In this document: one piece after another, positions 44,992 to 46,221 of the stretch
How positions within the stretch are numbered: position 1 is the first letter of the stretch
Layout of the letters: each line of letters begins with the position of its first letter
DNA from: Bacteroidales bacterium
GTDB lineage: Bacteria; Bacteroidota; Bacteroidia; Bacteroidales; UBA10428
NCBI GenBank assembly: GCA_016935435.1
Contig: JAFGQZ010000011.1
Location: 1 to 46,221 of the forward strand
Length of the DNA stretch: 46,221 nucleotides
Direction of reading: 5' to 3'
The notes under the pieces: generated by a model
Seen by the model: the letters and a program-made list of their open reading frames with translations, nothing else
The model's database searches: none
What the model was told of the DNA's origin: nothing
Program-made: the position numbers and the translations under genes

Positions 44992-45993
44992 TTAGTGTTT
45001 TTCCGACAAATAACGTTCTGCATCGATAGCGGCCATACACCCCGAACCAGCTGCTGTTACTGCCTGCCGGTAAACTTTGTCCTGAACGTCGCCTGCTGCA
45101 AACACCCCGGCAATATTGGTTTTCGATGTGCCCGGTATGGTTTTTATATAGCCATCGTCGTAAGTGTCGATAAACTTTTTAAATGGTGCCGAATTTGGGG
45201 TATGCCCAATAGCAAGAAAAAAGCCATCGATTTTTATAACCACCTCTTTCTCATCGGCTTCGCCTTTTCTTTTCACCAGAACGGCTTCTTCAACAACGCC
45301 ATCGCCACGGAGCTCTTTTGTGTTATGTTCGAAAAGCACTTCAACATTTGGGGCATTCATTACACGTTCCTGCATCACTTTCGATGCGCGCAGGAAAGGT
45401 TTTCGTACAATGAGGTAAACTTTTTTGCACAGCCCTGCAAGGTATAAAGCTTCTTCAGCAGCGGTATCGCCCCCGCCAACAACGGCAACATCTTTTCCTC
45501 TGTAGAAAAAACCATCGCAGGTTGCACAAGCCGAAACTCCAGAGCCCATATACTTTTGTTCCGATTCAAGCCCCAGGTACCTGGCTGTGGCCCCGGTGGC
45601 AATAATTACAGCCTCTGCTTCGATAACATGTTTATCGTCGATAGTTACTTTATGGACGCCGCCAGAAAAATCAACATCGGTGGCCAACCCCCAGCGTATA
45701 TCGGCTCCAAAACGCCCTGCCTGTTTTTTAAGGTCTTCCATCATAACCGGCCCGGTTACCCCCTGCGGATAGCCCGGAAAATTCTCAACTTCGGTAGTTG
45801 TAGTTAATTGTCCGCCTGGTTGCAAACCTTCGTATAATACTGGTTTAAGGTTTGCACGGGCAGCATAAATGGCTGCGGTATATCCTGCCGGCCCCGAACC
45901 GATAATTAAGCACTTAACTTTTTCGGCAACACCCTCAGCTAAAGGAGCTACAGAGCCTTCAGGCTTCGTCTCTAATGGTTTAAAAAAATTCAT
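44992..45993 (-). CDS. trxB: Thioredoxin reductase
   Basis: 333 aa. FAD motif GSGPAG (32-37), redox-active C156-A-T-C159 in SACATCDGFF, NADPH motif GGGDTA (173-178) and C-terminal AGDVQDKVYRQAVTAAGSGCMAA. It passes electrons from NADPH to thioredoxin in the cytoplasm. The first 24 residues (KPLETKPEGSVAPLAEG) are an extension before the usual start of the FAD domain, but no other ATG is available. A TATTTTTG element lies 47 bp before the ATG. Beyond 45994 nothing else is supported. Confidence 0.95.
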   Translation of the reverse strand: MNFFKPLETKPEGSVAPLAEGVAEKVKCLIIGSGPAGYTAAIYAARANLKPVLYEGLQPGGQLTTTTEVENFPGYPQGVTGPVMMEDLKKQAGRFGADIRWGLATDVDFSGGVHKVTIDDKHVIEAEAVIIATGATARYLGLESEQKYMGSGVSACATCDGFFYRGKDVAVVGGGDTAAEEALYLAGLCKKVYLIVRKPFLRASKVMQERVMNAPNVEVLFEHNTKELRGDGVVEEAVLVKRKGEADEKEVVIKIDGFFLAIGHTPNSAPFKKFIDTYDDGYIKTIPGTSKTNIAGVFAAGDVQDKVYRQAVTAAGSGCMAAIDAERYLSEKH

Positions 45994-46040
45994 GTGTATA
46001 TTGTATTAATTGTTTCTATTTATATTGTATTGCATAAAGT

Positions 46041-46048
46041 CAAAAATA
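46041..46048 (-). promoter_or_regulatory. Putative -7 element of trxB (TATTTTTG)
   Basis: The minus strand reads TATTTTTG (TAnnTTTG), 47 bp before the trxB ATG. No clear -33 element. No gene is seen from 45994 to the window end. Confidence 0.4.
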
Positions 46049-46221
46049 ATACCTTCTGAAAATAACACATTCTTTTATGAAAAGTTGACATGGCAATTCA
46101 AAAAAAAATGCCTGTTTGGCAGAAACACCCCCTGTTGACAATACAATAAGCAACAGAATTGCCAATCGGCTAACTTTTACTTGAATACATTATTATAGTA
46201 AACAAGGTTTTTCGTAATTTG

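Noticed and set aside
1-46221. CRISPR array, tRNA or rRNA genes, insertion sequence with transposase
   Set aside because: No evenly spaced direct repeats, no tRNA-like cloverleaf noticed in the gaps, and no transposase or integrase frame on either strand.

Overview
The window comes from a bacterium of the phylum Bacteroidota, probably Bacteroidales or Marinilabiliales-like. The evidence is two SusC/SusD outer-membrane pairs, five secreted proteins ending in type IX secretion (T9SS) sorting domains, a DUF4835 gene, the bamD-rpoZ-coaBC-DUF4835-recN cluster, and promoters of the Bacteroidota form (TTTG, then TAnnTTTG). There are no rRNA, tRNA or CRISPR features that I can see.

Layout. 0.1-7.4 kb: a 7TM-HD phosphohydrolase, a cytoplasmic-looking NlpC/P60 peptidase, the ATP sulfurylase pair cysD-cysN, an outer-membrane beta-barrel and an unknown secreted protein. 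7.5-18.8 kb (all minus): SusCD locus 1, in the order susC, susD, two small surface lipoproteins, a very large BNR-propeller T9SS protein and a beta-helix T9SS protein. 19-20.8 kb: a ThuA/CBM6 T9SS protein. 20.8-23.0 kb: an AT-rich accessory patch with a truncated GNAT gene, a toxin-antitoxin pair whose PIN toxin carries two in-frame stops, and a small protein plus nucleotidyltransferase. These units are separated by two related, same-orientation, about 135-bp repeats that sit directly after the stop codons, like an integron cassette array. 23.0-25.7 kb: a secreted lysyl-endopeptidase-like serine protease. 25.9-31.7 kb: SusCD locus 2 (susC, susD, lipoprotein) of lower GC, followed by a strong terminator. 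32.0-35.2 kb: a second BNR-propeller T9SS protein, paralogous to the one in locus 1. 35.5-37.1 kb: a YfcC-type carrier. 37.4-43.4 kb: housekeeping genes fabI, recN, DUF4835, coaBC, rpoZ-like and bamD, all minus. 43.7-46.0 kb: an alpha-oxoamine synthase and trxB, convergent on a shared terminator.

How it works together. The two SusCD loci, the lipoproteins and the T9SS proteins look like envelope machinery for capturing and processing polymers; the substrate cannot be read from the sequence. The repetition of SusCD next to a BNR-propeller paralogue suggests a reused module. The accessory patch at 20.8-23.0 kb is the most unusual region. Intergenic space also holds two copies of a double-hairpin repeat (2.3 and 37.2 kb) and a possible MITE-like element (37.25-37.40 kb).
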